A stretch of DNA of 64,000 nt, taken from positions 1-64,000 of the forward strand of contig WRAH01000012.1 in assembly GCA_009780315.1 (NCBI GenBank). Direction: 5' to 3'. The notes beneath the pieces are model-generated. The model had not been told where the DNA came from. It ran no database searches and saw only the letters and a program-made list of their open reading frames with translations. A program made the translations under genes and the position numbers. Positions 61,785 to 64,000 of the stretch are shown here, piece by piece. Source of the stretch: Defluviitaleaceae bacterium. Lineage in GTDB: Bacteria > Bacillota > Clostridia > Lachnospirales > WQUN01. How positions within the stretch are numbered: the stretch's first letter is position 1; every line of letters begins with the position of its first letter.

Positions 61785-64000
61785 TCATTCTTCATCATGG
61801 TATATGCCATAATCGTCATCAGTCATTTCGTCATCGGGAATATCATTTAAAATATCCTCATCAAGGTCGATGTCGAAGTCTTCTGTTTCTACATCAGGCA
61901 TATCTAATACTGCTGGGGCATCTTCTTCCATTGCGGCTGGATTGTCAGTCACAAGGTCAACCTCAAGCATGGCTTCAGGTGCTGGTTCGTCAAAGCTATC
62001 CTCTGATGTGTCTTCGATACCTTCATCAGCAGTTTCCCCACGGTCTGAGAGTGCTTCAATACCGCGGCGCACATATCCATGGTCGCCAACATCAGACTCT
62101 AAGCCTTCCATGTTTACATCCACAGGCATATCTTCGCCTTCTTCGGAAGCTTCTCTAATTTCAACTTCTTTTTCGTCGGCTGAAAGCACTTTAACGTCAA
62201 GACATAGGGCGTGAAGCTCTTTGAGCAGAACTTTAAAGGATTCTGGCACGCCAGGCTCTGGGATATTTTCGCCTTTTACGATAGATTCATAAGTTTTTAC
62301 CCGTCCAACAATATCGTCAGACTTTACGGTCAAAATTTCTTGCAAGGTGTAAGATGCACCATAAGCCTCAAGTGCCCACACTTCCATCTCACCAAAACGT
62401 TGTCCGCCAAATTGGGCTTTTCCACCGAGTGGTTGCTGGGTTACAAGTGAGTATGGCCCTGTAGAGCGTGCATGAATTTTGTCATCTACCAAGTGGTGAA
62501 GCTTCAAGTAGTGCATGAAACCTACAGTAATAGGATTGTCAAATTCCTCACCTGTACGTCCATCTCGCACCCGTACTTTACCATTCCGTTCAATGGGCAC
62601 ACCTTTCCATTCATCACGGTTGTCACGACTATCTTCTAATTGTTTAAAAATTTCATCATCGAGTATAGGCCGCCATTTAGATACAAATGCGCCCCATTCA
62701 AAATTTACATAATCATTGGCAAGCTCTAATGTGTCCATGATATCAATTTCATTTGCACCATCAAAAACAGGCGTTGCCGCTTTCCAGCCTAAGCATTTTG
62801 CCGCAAGTCCTAAGTGAACCTCTAATACCTGTCCAATATTCATACGAGAAGGTACGCCAAGGGGGTTAAGCACGATATCAAGAGGGCGGCCATTGGGTAA
62901 GAAAGGCATATCCTCAACAGGCAGTACTTTGGAAATAACACCTTTGTTTCCATGCCGTCCTGCCATTTTATCACCCACGGAAATTTTACGTTTTTGGGCA
63001 ATATAAACACGTACCAGTTGATTAACACCAGGAGAAAGCTCATCACGCTTTGCACCGGGGGCAAGGTCACTACGGTTATCCCGAGTGAAAACCTTTACAT
63101 CAACAATGATTCCACTCTCACCATGGGGAACACGCAAGCTTGTGTCGCGTACTTCCCGCGCTTTTTCACCGAAAATAGCACGAAGCAGACGTTCTTCTGC
63201 GGTCAACTCTGTTTCACCTTTTGGTGTTACTTTTCCAACCAATATATCATTTGGCCCAACTTCCGCACCAATGCGGATGATGCCGTCTTCATCTAAATCT
63301 TTCATTGCATCTTCGCCTACGTTTGGAATATCCCGAGTGATTTCCTCTGGCCCAAGTTTTGTATCCCGAGCTTCGGCTTCATATTCTTCAATGTGAATGG
63401 ATGTGTAAACATCATCACTGACAAGGGTTTCGCTAAGAAGAATCGCATCTTCATAGTTATAGCCTTCCCACGCCATAAAGCCAATCAACGGGTTTTTACC
63501 CAGTGCAAGTTCACCCATGTCAGTAGAAGGCCCATCAGCAAGGACTTCACCAGAAATAATCTCTTGACCTTTTTTAACAATAGGACGCTGGTTTATGCAT
63601 GTGCCTTGGTTAGAGCGCATAAATTTTGCAAGAGGATACACGTCTTTTCCGCCATTGAGATTACGCACAGCGATTTCACCTGCGGTAACTTTTTCAACTT
63701 TACCCGCGTTTTTTGCTGTAATAACAACGCCAGAATCAAGGGCAGCTTTATACTCCATACCTGTGCCAACAACGGGCGCTTCTGTTTTCATTAGCGGAAC
63801 CGCTTGACGTTGCATGTTTGAACCCATGAGGGCGCGGGATACGTCGTCGTTCTCAAGAAATGGAATGAGCGCAGTTGCCACAGAAACAATTTGCTTCGGC
63901 GAAACGTCCATCAGGTCGATACGTTCGGGCCCAAACTCTTGAATATCATCAAGGAAGCGTCCCTGTACACGGCGATTGATGAAATGTCCATTTTCATCAA
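61785..64000 (-). CDS. rpoB: RNA polymerase subunit beta, 3' part
   Basis: The reading frame is open to the window edge, so the 5' part lies beyond it. Visible conserved segments include [20 protein letters not shown] (rifampicin-region follow-up), [20 protein letters not shown] and [20 protein letters not shown]. After the usual end of the protein there is an extra acidic tail of about 110 residues (e.g. [36 protein letters not shown]). It is the first gene of the rpoBC operon in this window. Confidence 0.98.
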   Translation of the reverse strand, partial: DENGHFINRRVQGRFLDDIQEFGPERIDLMDVSPKQIVSVATALIPFLENDDVSRALMGSNMQRQAVPLMKTEAPVVGTGMEYKAALDSGVVITAKNAGKVEKVTAGEIAVRNLNGGKDVYPLAKFMRSNQGTCINQRPIVKKGQEIISGEVLADGPSTDMGELALGKNPLIGFMAWEGYNYEDAILLSETLVSDDVYTSIHIEEYEAEARDTKLGPEEITRDIPNVGEDAMKDLDEDGIIRIGAEVGPNDILVGKVTPKGETELTAEERLLRAIFGEKAREVRDTSLRVPHGESGIIVDVKVFTRDNRSDLAPGAKRDELSPGVNQLVRVYIAQKRKISVGDKMAGRHGNKGVISKVLPVEDMPFLPNGRPLDIVLNPLGVPSRMNIGQVLEVHLGLAAKCLGWKAATPVFDGANEIDIMDTLELANDYVNFEWGAFVSKWRPILDDEIFKQLEDSRDNRDEWKGVPIERNGKVRVRDGRTGEEFDNPITVGFMHYLKLHHLVDDKIHARSTGPYSLVTQQPLGGKAQFGGQRFGEMEVWALEAYGASYTLQEILTVKSDDIVGRVKTYESIVKGENIPEPGVPESFKVLLKELHALCLDVKVLSADEKEVEIREASEEGEDMPVDVNMEGLESDVGDHGYVRRGIEALSDRGETADEGIEDTSEDSFDEPAPEAMLEVDLVTDNPAAMEEDAPAVLDMPDVETEDFDIDLDEDILNDIPDDEMTDDDYGIYHDEE

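Noticed and set aside
61682-62158. Plus-strand 158-codon ORF opposite the rpoB end
   Set aside because: Repetitive His/Leu/Arg composition caused by the antisense of the acidic rpoB tail.

Overview
The window looks like the chromosome of an anaerobic, Gram-positive Clostridia bacterium (probably Lachnospirales-like) of moderate GC. The grounds are an Rnf ferredoxin:NAD+ oxidoreductase operon with its flavinylation partners, the Firmicutes-type rpmH-rnpA-yidD-yidC-jag-mnmE-mnmG-rsmG block, AbrB and RRNPP-type regulators, lipoproteins with Firmicutes lipoboxes and strong purine-rich ribosome sites. No rRNA, tRNA, transposase or CRISPR array was seen. The species is not identified.

Layout. 1-1.0 kb: an operon of very small genes headed by a 33-aa hydrophobic PFG/GPG peptide. 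1.0-3.3 kb: a pseudouridine synthase and a uracil permease behind a leader-peptide/terminator region. 3.3-11.3 kb: the Rnf complex (C, D, G, E, A, a 56-aa Cys protein and an unusually short B), preceded by a NusG-II-domain protein, ApbE flavin transferase, a Gx-family membrane protein and a lipoprotein with three FMN-binding repeats. 11.4-11.7 kb: an unassigned structured RNA candidate. 11.7-19.0 kb: nitroreductase and the rsmG-to-rpmH block. 19-28.4 kb: ABC-2 exporter, Ogg, a chemoreceptor, GH18 hydrolase, glycogen phosphorylase. 28.5-45.3 kb: mixed housekeeping genes (RidA, CPBP protease, Psd/PssA lipid synthesis, FMN-riboswitch-controlled RibU, methyltransferases, LepA, a large hybrid histidine kinase with a solute-binding lipoprotein, ComEA).

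45.3-58.1 kb is an accessory island and the most novel part. It holds a decayed BrnT/BrnA pair, a TPR-like/XRE regulator preceded by two tandem 33-35-aa peptides (paralogues of the peptide at 207-308), two AbrB-type regulators, and an HTH-TPR regulator facing a secreted 57-aa Phr/PapR-like pro-peptide. Three copies of a leader module (long hairpin plus an 18-bp palindrome) each precede a different exported or membrane protein gene. There is also an expanded and partly broken family of small single-span membrane proteins, a HepT/MntA pair, and an SH3-like exported protein followed by a degenerate-transpeptidase/thioredoxin lipoprotein and an ABC exporter with a large insertion. My inference is that this is a peptide-signalling and export locus that has been rearranged by duplication. 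58.1-64 kb: rpoC and the 3' part of rpoB, on the minus strand.
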